Shown here one piece after another: positions 38,572 through 47,117 of a DNA stretch of 64,000 bases. The notes beneath the pieces are model-generated. The model saw only the letters and a program-made list of their open reading frames with translations. It was not told where the DNA came from and searched no databases. The stretch comes from Rhodomicrobium lacus (GTDB taxonomy: Bacteria; Pseudomonadota; Alphaproteobacteria; Rhizobiales; Rhodomicrobiaceae), in the NCBI RefSeq assembly GCF_003992725.1, contig NZ_RZNF01000002.1, positions 62,001 through 126,000 on the forward strand, in the 5' to 3' direction. The position numbers were made by a program, and so were the translations under genes. The number at the start of each line of letters is the position of its first letter. Position 1 is the stretch's first letter.

Positions 38572-38871
38572 ATGGATCTCAACGAAGTGGCCGACGCCCT
38601 GGTAAAGCGCGTGGGAAGCAAGTCTCCCCTCGGCGGCAGCGTGAAGTTCGACCTCGGCAGCGCCGGGAACCTCTACATCGACGGCACGGGCGCGGGCAAC
38701 ACCGTGACGGTGAACAACGCCGATCCGGCGAAGTGCACCATCAGCATGAGCGCGGGCGACTTCTCCGACCTCATCCACGGCCGCCTTCAGCCGACATCCG
38801 CCTTCATGCAGGGCAAGATGCGGGTCGATGGCGACATGGGTCTTGCCATGCGGCTCGGGCAGATCGTCTAG
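38572..38871 (+). CDS. SCP2 sterol-carrier-like protein
   Basis: 99 residues from the second of two adjacent ATGs (38569, 38572), because AGGAG at 38561 gives the better spacing. One SCP2 domain: GSVKFDLGSAGNLYIDGTGAGNTVTVNNADPAKCTISMSAGDFSDLIHGRLQPTSAFMQGKMRVDGDMGLAMRLGQIV; the D..LI.G...P..A...GK....GD pattern is diagnostic. It likely binds acyl chains or lipids. It stands beside acyl-CoA metabolism genes, which fits. Its stop lies inside a repeat element. Confidence 0.9.
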   Translation: MDLNEVADALVKRVGSKSPLGGSVKFDLGSAGNLYIDGTGAGNTVTVNNADPAKCTISMSAGDFSDLIHGRLQPTSAFMQGKMRVDGDMGLAMRLGQIV

Positions 38872-38919
38872 AGCAAATTTCGTTCGACTTACCCGCGTTC
38901 GGGAGCATCTCGAACGCGG
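38870..38919. repeat. Extragenic palindromic element after the SCP2 gene
   Basis: It begins AGAGCAAATTTCG, identical over 13 bases to the right arm (minus strand) of the sucD-sucA inverted repeat. It contains a perfect 9-bp stem CCGCGTTCG / CGAACGCGG (38893-38901 and 38911-38919). It lies between the SCP2 stop and the MerR gene and looks like a dispersed extragenic repeat. Confidence 0.6.
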
Positions 38920-38950
38920 ATCGAACGGGCGACCAGAAAGCCGGGATGCA

Positions 38951-39445
38951 TTGACCGCAGTACGCCAGCGAGCCAAGGCCGAGACGTCCGAGTCCGAAAA
39001 GCTCTACGGTATCGCCGAGCTTGCTTCGGAACTCGGGATCACCGCGCGCGCCATTCGTTTCTATGAAGCGAAGGAGCTGCTCGCCCCCGTGCGCGCGAAC
39101 GGCGGCCGCGTCTACACGAGGCGCGATCGCGCCCGGCTGAAGCTCATCCTGCGCGCGAAGTCCATCGGTTTCTCGCTCGCGGAAGTACAGCAGTTTCTGG
39201 AACTCTACGGAAGCCGCGGCGAGGGTCGCCCGCAGCAGGTGTCGTTCCTTGCCGAACGCTCGGCCGCGATGATCGCGGAACTGGAGCAGAAGCAGGCGGA
39301 TATCGTCAAGACGCTCGAAGAGCTTCGCGATATTCACGCGCAGTGTTTGCAGTATCTCGCCGAAGAGGGCTCGCCCCCCTGCAAGGCCGAGCGCGAAGGC
39401 GAAGCGGGCGCTTCGCAGGTAAAGAGCCGCCGCACCGCCGGGTGA
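38951..39445 (+). CDS. MerR-family regulator of the acyl-CoA operon
   Basis: 164 residues from TTG 38951 (start uncertain; no suitable ATG, and the frame before it crosses the repeat). N-terminal MerR HTH: YGIAELASELGITARAIRFYEAKELLAPVRANGGRVYTRRDRARLKLILRAKSIGFSLAEVQQFLELYG. A C-terminal coiled-coil effector region (MIAELEQKQADIVKTLEELRDIHAQCLQYL) with two Cys. It precedes the thiolase/FadJ-like genes by 85 bp. MerR-type LiuR/AtuR-like regulators govern branched-chain/acyl-CoA degradation; control of this operon is inferred. Confidence 0.85.
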   Translation: MTAVRQRAKAETSESEKLYGIAELASELGITARAIRFYEAKELLAPVRANGGRVYTRRDRARLKLILRAKSIGFSLAEVQQFLELYGSRGEGRPQQVSFLAERSAAMIAELEQKQADIVKTLEELRDIHAQCLQYLAEEGSPPCKAEREGEAGASQVKSRRTAG

Positions 39446-39530
39446 CGGGGGCGAGACAACGAAATCATAAAGAATGTCGCGAGGCTGCGCGAATGCGCCC
39501 GCGCGCGCATATAATCAGGGAGGATGAACC

Positions 39531-40742
39531 ATGGTCGATGCCTATGTTTTCGACGCCGTGCGCACCCCGCGCGGCAAGGGCAAGAAAGACGGCGCGCTGC
39601 ATGAGGTGACGCCCGTCCAGCTCGCCGCGCAGATGCTCGACGCGGTCAAGGATCGCAATCCCGGCCTCGATACGAGGGACGTGGAAGACGTGATCCTCGG
39701 CTGTGTGTCGCCGGTGGGCGAGCAGGGCGCGGATATCGCGCGCGCGGCCTCGCTCGTCTCGGGCTTCGACGAAAGCGTTCCGGGCGTGCAGGTGAACCGC
39801 TTCTGCGCGTCGGGTCTCGAAGCGATCAACATGGCGGCGGCAAAGGTCATGTCCGGCCAGTCGCCTTTCATCATCGGCGGCGGCGTGGAAAGCATGAGCC
39901 GCGTGCCCATGGCGTCCGATGGCGGCGCGTGGCCCATCGACCCGGCTGTCGCCTTCTCGACCTACTTTGTGCCGCAGGGCATCAGCGCCGACCTCATCGC
40001 GACCAAGTGGGGCTACAGCCGCGACGACGTCGACGCCTATTCGGTCGAGAGCCACAAGCGCGCGGCGCAATCCTGGGCTGAAGGCCGCTTCGCGAAATCG
40101 GTCGTGCCGGTGAAGGACATTCTCGGCATCACGCTTCTCGACAAGGACGAGATGATCCGTCCCGATGCGTCCATGCAGTCGCTGGGCAGCCTGAAACCGT
40201 CCTTTGCCGACCTGGGCAAGACCTACGGCTTCGACGGCGTGGCGCTTCAGAAATACCCGGAAATCGAGCGCATCGACCACGTGCATACGCCGGGCAACTC
40301 GTCCGGCATCGTGGACGGCGCCGCGGTGGCGCTCATCGGCTCGAAAGAGGCCGGCGAGAAGGCGGGCATCAGGCCCCGCGCGCGCATCAGGAGTTTCGCG
40401 TCCATCGGGTCGGAGCCGACCATCATGCTGACGGGGCCGAGCTACGCGGCAGAGCGTGCGCTGAAGAAGGCCGGCATGACGAAGAACGACATCGACCTGT
40501 GGGAGCTGAACGAAGCCTTCGCGTCGGTGGTGCTCCGCTTCCGCGACGTGCTCGGCATCGCCGACGACAAGCTCAACGTGAACGGCGGCGCCATAGCCAT
40601 GGGCCATCCGCTGGGCGCAACGGGCGCGATGGTGCTCGGCACGCTCGTCGACGAGATGGAGCGGCGCGGCGCGGCCACGGGCCTTGTGACGCTTTGCATC
40701 GGCGCGGGCATGGGCACCGCCACCATCCTCGAACTCGTCTGA
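39531..40742 (+). CDS. fadA: Acetyl-CoA C-acyltransferase (thiolase)
   Basis: 403 residues. Acyl-accepting Cys92 in [12 protein letters not shown], His359 in [16 protein letters not shown], and Cys389 in [14 protein letters not shown]. The [24 protein letters not shown] start is typical of beta-oxidation thiolases (FadA/FadI). It cleaves 3-oxoacyl-CoA to acetyl-CoA and shorter acyl-CoA, and may also work in reverse. AGGGAGG ribosome-binding site. Followed by the multifunctional hydratase/dehydrogenase. Confidence 0.96.
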   Translation: MVDAYVFDAVRTPRGKGKKDGALHEVTPVQLAAQMLDAVKDRNPGLDTRDVEDVILGCVSPVGEQGADIARAASLVSGFDESVPGVQVNRFCASGLEAINMAAAKVMSGQSPFIIGGGVESMSRVPMASDGGAWPIDPAVAFSTYFVPQGISADLIATKWGYSRDDVDAYSVESHKRAAQSWAEGRFAKSVVPVKDILGITLLDKDEMIRPDASMQSLGSLKPSFADLGKTYGFDGVALQKYPEIERIDHVHTPGNSSGIVDGAAVALIGSKEAGEKAGIRPRARIRSFASIGSEPTIMLTGPSYAAERALKKAGMTKNDIDLWELNEAFASVVLRFRDVLGIADDKLNVNGGAIAMGHPLGATGAMVLGTLVDEMERRGAATGLVTLCIGAGMGTATILELV

Positions 40743-40834
40743 ACCATCGCTAGGCCGGAACTCCGGCCGGTGTTCATCAATCGCCCCGCTGGCGCCCGTA
40801 GACGGCAGCCTCGGGAGGAAAAGAGGAAACGGAC

Positions 40835-43009
40835 ATGAGCAGCATTTCCTATCAGGTCGACGCGGACGGCATCGCCACGCTCACCATCGACCAGCCGGGC
40901 AAGTCGATGAACGTCATCAGCCCGGAATTCACCGAGGAACTGAGCGAGGCCATCGAGCGCGCCGCCGCCGATGCAAGCGTGAAGGGCATCGTCGTCACGT
41001 CCGGCAAGTCGAGCTTCGTCGCGGGCGCCGACCTCATCGGCATGTCGGGCATGATCGAGCACGCGCGCAAGGCGCCGCCAGCCGAGGCTCTGAAGGTGTC
41101 GTCGCGTCTCACCGAAGTGTTGCGCCGCCTCGAAACCATCGGCAAGCCGGTCGCGACCGCGATCAACGGCACGGCGCTTGGCGGCGGCTTCGAAATCGCG
41201 CTCGCCACGCATTACCGTGTCGCCGCCGACGACGAGTCGATCAAGATCGGCCAGCCCGAGGTGCAGGTCGGCCTGCTGCCGGGCGCTGGCGGCACACAGC
41301 GCATCCCTCGCCTAATCGGCATCATGGCGTCCGCGCCGCTGCTGCTTGAGGGCAAACACCTCTCGCCGCAACAGGCGAAGTCGTCCGGCCTCATCCACGA
41401 TGTCGTGCCCGCCGGCGAACTGCTGGCGAAGGCGAAGGCGTGGCTTCTGTCTCCGCAAGCGAAATCGGTGCAGCCGTGGGACGAGCGCGGCTTCAAGGTT
41501 CCGGGTGGCGCGGGCGGCATGCATCCAGCCGCGGCGCAACTGTTCATGGCCGCCAACGCCATGACGCGCGACAAGACGTTCGGCAATTATCCGGCCGCGC
41601 AGGCGATCCTTTCGGCGGTATATGAAGGCACCCAGGCGCCGATCGACCTCGGCCTCAAGATCGAAGCGAAATATTTCCTCTCGCTGCTGCGCGGCCCTGT
41701 CGCGCCCGCGATGATCCGCACGCTGTTCGTGAACAAGGGGCGCGCCGACAAGCTCGTGCGCCGTCCGCAGGGCGTGCCGAAGGCGAAGTTCAGGAAGATC
41801 GGCATGCTGGGCGCCGGGATGATGGGCGCGGCCATCGCCTATGTCGCGGCCTCGAACGGCATTGAAGTGGTTCTGCTCGACCGCGACGTGGAAGCGGCGG
41901 AGCGCGGCAAGGGCTATGCCCGCAAGCTTGTCGAGAAGGCGGTTTCGCGCCGCAAGACGACCGAAGCGGACGGGCAGGCGCTGCTTGCCCGCATTCACAC
42001 CACCGCCGATTACGCCGACCTCGCCGATGTCGATTACATCATCGAAGCGGTGTTCGAGGATCGCGCCATCAAGGCCGACGTGACGAAAAAGGTGGAGGCG
42101 GTGATACGGCCCGACGTGATCTTCGGTTCGAACACGTCCACCATTCCGATCACGAGCCTCGCGGAAGCGAGCGAACGGCCCGAGAAGTTCATCGGCATTC
42201 ACTTCTTTTCGCCCGCCGAGAAGATGCCGCTCGTGGAGATCATTCGCGGCAGGAAGACGAGCGACGAAGCGCTGGCAGTCACGCTCGACTTCGTGCAGGC
42301 GATCAGGAAGACGCCCATCGTCGTCAATGACGGGCGAGGCTTCTTCACCTCGCGCTTCTGCATGAATTACATCGGCGAGGGCGAGATCATGCTGACGGAA
42401 GGCATTCCGGCGGCGCTGGTCGAGAATGCGGGCAAGCTCGCGGGCATGCCGGTCGGGCCCCTCGCGCTCGCCGACGAAACCGCCATCGACCTCGGCTGGA
42501 AGATCCACAAGGCCGCCGAAACCGATCTCGGCGATGAATACAAGCCGAGCGCGGCCATCCCCGTGATGGAAGCCATGTACGTCAAGAACGGGCGCGCGGG
42601 GCGCAAGAACGGCAAGGGCTTTTACGACTATCCCGAGGGCGGGCAGAAGACGCTGTGGCCGGGCCTCGCGGAGCTGTTCCCGGTGAAGCCGGAACGCGAG
42701 TGGCCGAGCATCGAAGACCTGAAGAAGCGGCTTCTCTTCGCGCAGGCGCTCGACGCAGTGCGGACCATGGAAGAGGGCGTGCTCACCGATCCGGAAGACG
42801 GCGACGTGGGCGGCATCTTCGGCCTCGGTTTCGCGCCCTATACCGGCGGTCCGCTTTCCATGCTCGATACCATCGGTATTCCGAACGTCGTGAAGGAATG
42901 CGAGCGGCTCGCCGCGAAATATGGCGAGCGGTTCTCGCCGCCGAAGCTCCTGCACGACATGGCGGCGGAGAACAGGATGTTCTACCCGGCGGCAAAGGCT
43001 GCTGCATAG
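40835..43009 (+). CDS. fadJ: 3-Hydroxyacyl-CoA dehydrogenase / enoyl-CoA hydratase multienzyme
   Basis: 724 residues with hydratase first, dehydrogenase second. Crotonase domain (1-190): SFVAGADLIGM, GTALGGGFEIALATHYRV, GLLPGAGGTQRIPRLIG. NAD domain (about 318-500): GMLGAGMMGAAIAYVAA from about 323, SNTSTIPITSLAE, HFFSPAEKMPLVEII. C-terminal 3HCDH domains with DEGRGFFTSR-like (NDGRGFFTSRFCMNYIGEG) and GGPLSMLD. It performs two steps of beta-oxidation. A SCP2 gene, MerR gene, thiolase and racemase surround it. Length and order match FadJ-type proteins. Confidence 0.96.
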   Translation: MSSISYQVDADGIATLTIDQPGKSMNVISPEFTEELSEAIERAAADASVKGIVVTSGKSSFVAGADLIGMSGMIEHARKAPPAEALKVSSRLTEVLRRLETIGKPVATAINGTALGGGFEIALATHYRVAADDESIKIGQPEVQVGLLPGAGGTQRIPRLIGIMASAPLLLEGKHLSPQQAKSSGLIHDVVPAGELLAKAKAWLLSPQAKSVQPWDERGFKVPGGAGGMHPAAAQLFMAANAMTRDKTFGNYPAAQAILSAVYEGTQAPIDLGLKIEAKYFLSLLRGPVAPAMIRTLFVNKGRADKLVRRPQGVPKAKFRKIGMLGAGMMGAAIAYVAASNGIEVVLLDRDVEAAERGKGYARKLVEKAVSRRKTTEADGQALLARIHTTADYADLADVDYIIEAVFEDRAIKADVTKKVEAVIRPDVIFGSNTSTIPITSLAEASERPEKFIGIHFFSPAEKMPLVEIIRGRKTSDEALAVTLDFVQAIRKTPIVVNDGRGFFTSRFCMNYIGEGEIMLTEGIPAALVENAGKLAGMPVGPLALADETAIDLGWKIHKAAETDLGDEYKPSAAIPVMEAMYVKNGRAGRKNGKGFYDYPEGGQKTLWPGLAELFPVKPEREWPSIEDLKKRLLFAQALDAVRTMEEGVLTDPEDGDVGGIFGLGFAPYTGGPLSMLDTIGIPNVVKECERLAAKYGERFSPPKLLHDMAAENRMFYPAAKAAA

Positions 43010-43057
43010 TGCATGATCCGTAAAACCGGTTGCCGGTTTTATGGTGAGATCATGCTC
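43010..43057. repeat. Rhizobiales-type extragenic palindrome (RIME-like)
   Basis: GCATGATC (43011) pairs with GATCATGC (43048), and a perfect 9-bp inner stem TAAAACCGG/CCGGTTTTA surrounds a 3-nt loop. GCATGATCC...AAAACCGG...CCGGTTTT...GATCATGC(TC) is a repeat pattern I recognise from many Rhizobiales genomes. It directly follows the fadJ stop. Confidence 0.8.
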
Positions 43058-43187
43058 AGTCGAAGTTCGGAGGGGCTTCCGGGCTTCCGAAGGCTGCTGC
43101 TTAAGGAGCACTTGCAGCATCGAGCGACGACATATCAGAATGGCGGGCGCATATGCGCCCGCTGCGAATTCGATGGAGGACGCCTCC

Positions 43188-44324
43188 ATGTCAGATGACA
43201 CGCCGTCAACATCTGTGCCCGACAAGGGCAAAGCGCCTCTCGACGGCATTCGCGTGCTTGAGTTTGCCGGTATCGGGCCCGCGCCTTATGCGGGGATGCT
43301 GCTCGCGGACCTCGGCGCGGATGTGCTGCGCATCGACCGGCCCGAACGCGCGAGCCTGTTCCCGGTGATGAACGCGCCCATCGAGCGGGGCAGGCGCTCG
43401 CTGATCCTCGATCTGAAGGAGCCCGCCGCAGTCGAGACGGTCTTGCGCATCATCGAGAAGGCCGATGTACTCATCGAGGGCTTTCGCCCCGGTGTGATGG
43501 AACGGCTTGGGCTCGGACCGGACGTGGCGCTCGGACGTGCCCCGCGCCTCATCTACGGGCGCATGACGGGCTTCGGCCAGGATGGGCCGCTTGCCCTCTC
43601 GGCGGGCCACGATCTCACCTATCTCGCGCTGACGGGGCTTCTCCATGCGATGGGCCCCGGCTGGCGGCAGCCCGTCGTGCCGCTGAACGTCGCGGGCGAC
43701 ATGGGCGGCGGCGGCGCTTTCCTCGTCATCGGCGTGCTCGCCGCGCTCATCGAACGCGAGCGTTCGGGCAAGGGGCAGGTGATAGACGCTGCGATCCTCG
43801 ACGGCGCGGTGTCGCAACTCGCCATCATCCTCGGCCTTCGTGCGGGCGGCCTCTGGGACCGGCCGCGCGGCGAAAATTTCCTCGACGGCGGCGCGCCCTT
43901 CTACCGGACCTACAAATGCGCGGACGGCAAGTTCGTGGCCGTTGCCGCGCTCGAACCGAAGTTCTTCGCCGCGCTCATCAAGGGGCTGGGTCTCGACCCA
44001 TGGGAGCACTTGCCCGCGCAACTTGACCGCGCGCAATGGCCGATCCTGCACGCCGAGTTCGAGGGCATCTTTGCGAAGAAGCCGCGCGACGAATGGGCGG
44101 CGCTGTTCGACGGCGCGGATGCCTGCGTCGTGCCCGTGCTCGATTTCGACGAGGCGGCGGCGCATCCGCACAACATCGCGCGCGCAACCTTCATGGAGGT
44201 CGACGGCGCGCTGCATCCGCCGCCCGCGCCGCGCTTCTCGCGCTCGGAGCTGAAGGCGCTTGCCGCCGTCGCGCCGGGCGAAGGCGGCGAGGCCGCGCTC
44301 AAGGATTGGGGCGTATCGAGGTAG
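43188..44324 (+). CDS. CaiB/BaiF family: alpha-methylacyl-CoA racemase
   Basis: 378 residues from ATG 43188 (GGAGGA ribosome-binding site; the upstream open frame crosses the palindromic repeat and is not used). Class III CoA-transferase fold, with the racemase signature GHDLTYLALTGLLHAMG (His141) and LNVAGDMGGGGAFL (Asp171); the 30-residue spacing between His and Asp equals that of the mycobacterial racemase MCR (126/156). It interconverts (R)- and (S)-2-methylacyl-CoA so branched chains can enter beta-oxidation. Context (FadJ, thiolase, SCP2) supports this. Confidence 0.9.
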   Translation: MSDDTPSTSVPDKGKAPLDGIRVLEFAGIGPAPYAGMLLADLGADVLRIDRPERASLFPVMNAPIERGRRSLILDLKEPAAVETVLRIIEKADVLIEGFRPGVMERLGLGPDVALGRAPRLIYGRMTGFGQDGPLALSAGHDLTYLALTGLLHAMGPGWRQPVVPLNVAGDMGGGGAFLVIGVLAALIERERSGKGQVIDAAILDGAVSQLAIILGLRAGGLWDRPRGENFLDGGAPFYRTYKCADGKFVAVAALEPKFFAALIKGLGLDPWEHLPAQLDRAQWPILHAEFEGIFAKKPRDEWAALFDGADACVVPVLDFDEAAAHPHNIARATFMEVDGALHPPPAPRFSRSELKALAAVAPGEGGEAALKDWGVSR

Positions 44325-44348
44325 CTCGCGCGCTCGCCGGTTGCGCTT

Positions 44349-44393
44349 GGAGCGGGTCCGGGAAAGCGTGAAGCGGTTTTCCGGCAAGACGCC
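44349..44393. repeat. Second extragenic repeat, partial palindrome
   Basis: GAGCGGGTCCGGGAAAGCGTGAAGCGGTTTTCCGG (about 44350-44384) resembles the rhizobial repeat half-unit GAGC.TGATCCGGAAAAGTG.GAAGCGGTTTTCCGG. Located between the racemase stop and the convergent solute-binding gene. Confidence 0.6.
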
Positions 44394-44409
44394 GGCGGGC
44401 CGCCATAGC

Positions 44410-45474
44410 CTATTCCGTCGCGGAGGCGGGGTCTTTCACGAACTGCTTTGTCCGCTCCGTCATCGGATAGGCGAGCGTCACGTTTTTCGGCGGGATCGGG
44501 CTTTCGAACCACTTCGCGTAAAGCTTTTCGTATGTGCCCGACTTCACCGCGTCGAGGATGGCGGCGTCGGCCAGATCCTTCAGCGGTTCGTCCTTCGGCA
44601 AAATGAGGGCGTATTGCGCGCCCGGCCGACCGGTGCCGAGGAGCAGGAAGCTGTCCGGCGACTTCGCGCCCGCCTTCAGATTGAGGAGCACCGCGTCGTC
44701 GTCGAAATAGGCGGCTGCTGCGCCCGCCTCCACGAGCTTGAACGCCTCGGCAGGCGTCTTCGCATACACGACGGAGATGCCGAGATAGCGCTCAACGCTC
44801 TGCCCGAGAACGTAGGGCAGGGCGGGCGAACCTTGCAGGAGCGTTACGGTCTTGCCCTTCAGGTCGTCGATGGCGGCGGGCGTCTTGAAGTCGGCGCGGC
44901 GGCGGCGAAAGCCTTCCGCCTCGGGGCGCAGCCTCGACGGCACGAGGAAGCGCAGTTCGGACACGTATACCGGCGCGGAAACATCGGCCGCATCGCCAAG
45001 TGTTGCCGTGTCGGGTGTTGCTGCGCAATCGATGTCGATGTCGCCTTTCGAGGCGGCCGCGGCGCTGTCGGCGTCGGCGGTCGCGCGCCAGACGACGTTC
45101 AACTCGGGACGCGCCAGCTTTTCCTTCACCTTGTCGGCGACGAGGCCGCACAAGTCGACCGCGAAACCGGCGGGAGTCCGGTCTGCCGCGTATGAAAAAG
45201 GCGCGGCCGCCTCGCGGTAACCAAGCGTGATCACCCCCGTCGACCTGATCTTGTCCAGCACACGGCCTTCGGTGGCGTTGAGGGCGAGCGTTCCGGGCCT
45301 CTCGGCATTGGAAGGTGATGTCTCGCCCAATTCGGGTTTGACCGCGACGGAGTCGGATTTTTCGGCAACAGCCGGGGGAATTGCCGGAGGTGTTTCTGCC
45401 GTCTCCGCGTTTACGGCCGGTCCGGCGACACAGACCACAACAAGCGCGGCAAAGAACAGGTGAGGTTTCGTCAT
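44410..45474 (-). CDS. Periplasmic amino-acid-type solute-binding protein (SBP family 3)
   Basis: 354 residues from ATG 45474. Signal peptide MTKPHLFFAALVVVCVAGPAVNA, then an unusual Thr/Pro/Ala-rich segment of about 45 residues (24-70), then SBP_bac_3: VLDKIRSTGVITLGYREAAAPFSY, GFAVDLCGLVADKVKEKL, GDIDIDCAATPDT, KTVTLLQGSPALPYV, YAKTPAEAFKLVEAGAAAAYFDDDAVLL, and GTYEKLYAKWF. This family binds polar amino acids for ABC importers. No permease or ATPase gene is nearby, so the partner lies elsewhere, or the protein has another role (such as a sensor). Confidence 0.9.
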   Translation of the reverse strand: MTKPHLFFAALVVVCVAGPAVNAETAETPPAIPPAVAEKSDSVAVKPELGETSPSNAERPGTLALNATEGRVLDKIRSTGVITLGYREAAAPFSYAADRTPAGFAVDLCGLVADKVKEKLARPELNVVWRATADADSAAAASKGDIDIDCAATPDTATLGDAADVSAPVYVSELRFLVPSRLRPEAEGFRRRRADFKTPAAIDDLKGKTVTLLQGSPALPYVLGQSVERYLGISVVYAKTPAEAFKLVEAGAAAAYFDDDAVLLNLKAGAKSPDSFLLLGTGRPGAQYALILPKDEPLKDLADAAILDAVKSGTYEKLYAKWFESPIPPKNVTLAYPMTERTKQFVKDPASATE

Positions 45475-46066
45475 GGTTGTGTCCTCCCGAAGACGCCGGA
45501 CTATTCTTGTCTTGAGCCCCGCGAGATTGACAGGAAAGGGCAAATATTGCGTTTCCCGCGCCACCGTTCACTCTCGCCGAGAAGGAGAATGATGGCGGGC
45601 GTGCCGCGTTGCGCCTCTCTTTGCCTCGATCGCGATTGGCCCGCCTCGGCGTCTTGGCTCTCTGACTTTCGGGTAATCTGCAAGGCTATCGCTTGCGAAC
45701 ACCAGATTTTGCGAATTATCAAGCCGTGGCTTGGCTATTTGAGATTTATCAAGGCGGCTTTGCGGCGAAACGGGAGAGTTTAAATTCCGGGAATATACGA
45801 AACAAACCGTGCGTACAGCGACGGCGTTTGAAATCACATCTCGTTCGCCCGGCACCAGACGCCATTTTTATGCGAGCGGCGCCAATGAAATCGTAGCAAG
45901 TCCCGATTTATACACGTCAGAATAGGCTGTTGTATGGATGCCACTTCTGCGCGGATAGTGACGAATACTCGAAATCGCGCAATTGACTTATATTCCCCGA
46001 AGGTTCTTTGCTGGGGCTATGTCGGCGAGCAGCCGACTCTCAAAAAATGGGTACGGGGGTTAATAA
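45475..46066. promoter_or_regulatory. Divergent intergenic region upstream of ompW (592 bp)
   Basis: Between the solute-binding gene (minus) and ompW (plus). Right half 45780-46010 is AT-rich and should carry the ompW promoter; a TTGACTTATATTCCCC stretch starts near 45984 but the -10 spacing is poor. No ORF worth annotating. Several short frames on both strands are judged chance. Confidence 0.4.
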
Positions 46067-46804
46067 ATGAAACGTATTGCTTACGCCGCGATTGCGGGCG
46101 TGATGGCGATGGGTGGCGCCAATGCTGCCGATCTTTACGGCGCGGGCGGCGGCTACAAGGACGCGCCGGTGGTTGTCGAGTCCTGGACGAACCCGGGCGA
46201 CATCTTCGTGCGCGCGCGCGGCCTCGCCGTGATCCCGCAGTATAATTCGAAGGATTGGACGCTCAACGGTGGCACAAACGCCACGACGCGTGGCGCGGAC
46301 TTGGAGATCTCGACTTCTGGCATTCCAGAACTGGACATCACCTACTTCCTGACGAAGAACATCGCCGTCGAAGCCATCGCGGGCGTTACGCCTCATACGA
46401 TCGACGCGAAGGGCACGATTGCGGGCGCAGGCAAGATCGCCGACGCATGGCTCCTGCCGCCGGTCATTTCGCTGCAGTACCACTTTGATACCGGCACGGC
46501 GTTCAAGCCGTATATCGGCGTTGGGCCGAACTATACCGCCTTCTTCAATATCGACGAAGGCAGCTCCTTCAAGAAGGTCAAGATCGACAACGCTTGGGGC
46601 GTGTCGCTTCAGGCTGGCTTTGACTACAAGCTCACGGGCAACTGGTTCCTGAACTTCGACTTCAAGTATCTGTTCCTCGACACCGACGCGACCGCGATCA
46701 CAAAGGGCGGCGATGTCTTCCGCACGAAGGTCGACATCGATCCGATCATCGTCGGCGCGGGTATCGGCTACAAGTTCGGCAGCGCTCACGTTCCGCTGAA
46801 GTAG
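46067..46804 (+). CDS. ompW: OmpW-family outer-membrane protein
   Basis: 245 residues. Signal peptide MKRIAYAAIAGVMAMGGANA/ADLYGAG. Eight-stranded barrel pattern with the family hallmarks GDIFVRARGLAVIPQ, ELDITYFLTKNIAVEAIAGVTPHTI, WLLPPVISLQYHFDTGTAFKPYIGVGPNYTAFF, AWGVSLQAGFDYKLTGNWFLNFDFKYLFLDT, and the C-terminal DIDPIIVGAGIGYKF ending in an aromatic-rich strand. OmpW forms a small hydrophobic channel in the outer membrane and often responds to stress or oxygen. Followed by a strong terminator; monocistronic. Confidence 0.95.
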   Translation: MKRIAYAAIAGVMAMGGANAADLYGAGGGYKDAPVVVESWTNPGDIFVRARGLAVIPQYNSKDWTLNGGTNATTRGADLEISTSGIPELDITYFLTKNIAVEAIAGVTPHTIDAKGTIAGAGKIADAWLLPPVISLQYHFDTGTAFKPYIGVGPNYTAFFNIDEGSSFKKVKIDNAWGVSLQAGFDYKLTGNWFLNFDFKYLFLDTDATAITKGGDVFRTKVDIDPIIVGAGIGYKFGSAHVPLK

Positions 46805-46829
46805 TACGCCCATTCTTGGGGGCCTGAGG

Positions 46830-46860
46830 AAAAGCGCGGCAAACTCCGCGCTTTTTCTTT
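46830..46860 (+). terminator. Rho-independent terminator after ompW
   Basis: Perfect 10-bp stem AAAAGCGCGG / CCGCGCTTTT with a 6-nt loop, followed by T-rich TCTTTTCC; 25 bp past the ompW stop. Confidence 0.9.
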
Positions 46861-47117
46861 TCCGTGGGTCCGATATCCGTGCCGCACCCCTGTGGCCGGT
46901 CTTGCCGTTGTGAAATGTTCGGATTTACCGCAAGGCGTCGCAGCAGCCAAACGACAGCTTCGGCGTGGCGAATAGCGCTCCGCGGGACGGGGAAAGAACC
47001 TCTTTTTTTGCGGTAAGCCGGGGGATGAAGACGGACGCGCCATCTGCTGCGGAGGGCGGTCGCGCCGCTCCCCTCTGCGCAGTTGGCCGCGAGGAACTGT
47101 CGCCCTTCGCAGCTACG
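46861..47117. other. Intergenic region between convergent ompW and cysE
   Basis: About 260 bp after the ompW terminator. Nothing recognised; a frame from 46965 runs through the antisense side of cysE and is not real. Confidence 0.4.
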
